Origin: Sinonovacula constricta
Taxonomy: Eukaryota > Mollusca > Bivalvia > Cardiida > Solecurtidae
DNA: 64,000 bases
Direction: 5' to 3'
Assembly: GCA_007844125.1 (NCBI GenBank)
Contig: CM017561.1
Span: forward strand, 26,311,038 to 26,375,037
The stretch's first letter is position 1, and each line of letters begins with the position of its first letter. The position numbers and the translations under genes were made by a program. Positions 63,474 to 64,000 of the stretch are shown in pieces. The notes beneath the pieces were generated by a model. It worked only from the letters and a program-made list of their open reading frames with translations, was not told where the DNA came from and searched no databases.

Positions 63474-64000
63474 AATGTATATAGATTATTAGAAATGAAG
63501 CACTCGCTACCTAAATAGTCAGTGATAAATGAATATTACTGTGATTGTAAACAAATACTCGTTTGAAAATGATCTTATATAGGCTTGCATTATGTCACAT
63601 GCGAACGGTCAATCTCAGGTAAGTCATACGAAAACAATAGTCTCAAAACGTCGTTTATTCAGAGATTAAATAAAAGGACATTCCAGCAGTTTAGAAAGTA
63701 TGTTATATTACTACTATGTCTCCTGTCCTTTTTATTGTCTAAACAGTAATTACTAAATTAAACCGCATCATCGCCACAATTTTCGTTTGTTCTGGATAAC
63801 ATGATATTTTTGTCTACGACAATTTAAGTGTTGCAGGGAAAATGTCAATGGAGCTGTAGAGCAGATACAAAGTAAGTAAGTAGGGCAGTAAACAAGCACA
63901 AAATGCTGATTGTAATGTACATATACATTAAATACACACAATGCATGCCATTTTTTCCGTGGCTTTTTACAGGCTGTCTTTATTACAAACACATAAATAC

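Larger units (their letters stand above)
57716..64000 (+). repeat. Tandem unit F (old copy, runs off the window)
   Basis: Begins at 'gtacgtaagtagcctatgc', the equivalent of B 13782, so the start of the unit and the end of E are missing at the junction. Then the equivalents of A 840 (58000), A 2400 (58835), A 2650 (59310), A 3500 (60450), J (61140), the 108-bp island (63366) and A 5400-5700 (63530-63990). The AAC tract is absent. An S fragment lies at 59968. No gene recognised. Confidence 0.75.

Overview
This window looks like nuclear, non-coding DNA from an animal with an AT-rich genome. A mollusc, most likely a bivalve, is my guess, from the repeat style alone; there is no gene to confirm it. 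No convincing protein-coding gene, rRNA or functional tRNA was found. The longest open frames (up to 127 codons) are low-complexity or shift frame between repeated copies.

The window is dominated by a tandem array of one very large unit. Six copies can be followed: A (113-12595, 5' end missing), B (12596-29293, the longest, 16.7 kb), C (29294-39256, 3' end missing), D (about 41935-48345), E (about 48350-57715) and F (about 57720 to the window end). A, B and C are young and closely alike, by eye roughly 93-99% depending on the block. D, E and F are old copies, recognisable mainly as collinear islands. Each unit carries the same ordered landmarks: a 65-bp minisatellite, an AAC-rich tract, a 'taagtgaaatacaatc' repeat, a 108-bp conserved island with a kept reading frame, a pentanucleotide microsatellite and a second conserved island. 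Inside the unit several landmarks recur in the same order in weaker form, so the unit itself seems to come from an older, smaller duplication.

A and B are nearly identical in two blocks (A 887-3770 and 4215-5490) and clearly less alike elsewhere. Between the blocks B matches C instead. That is the pattern expected of gene conversion or unequal exchange. A 116-bp segment at the window start recurs inverted at 39278-39393, so the three young units lie between inverted copies.

Mobile elements are short and non-autonomous. There is one intact tRNA-derived SINE with a target-site duplication (26751-27078), two truncated minus-strand tails of the same type, two other tRNA-like heads, and a dispersed family (called S here) whose copies share a 3' end and are variably cut at the 5' side. 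Other unusual structures are a near-perfect 166-bp hairpin around a TA run in unit C, a 106-bp hairpin in unit D, a CpG-dense patch at 26584-26687 in an otherwise CpG-poor region, and a 29-C/12-A run in unit E.

All homology statements come from reading the sequence by eye. Percent identities are estimates, and boundaries of the old copies are good to about 50-100 bases.
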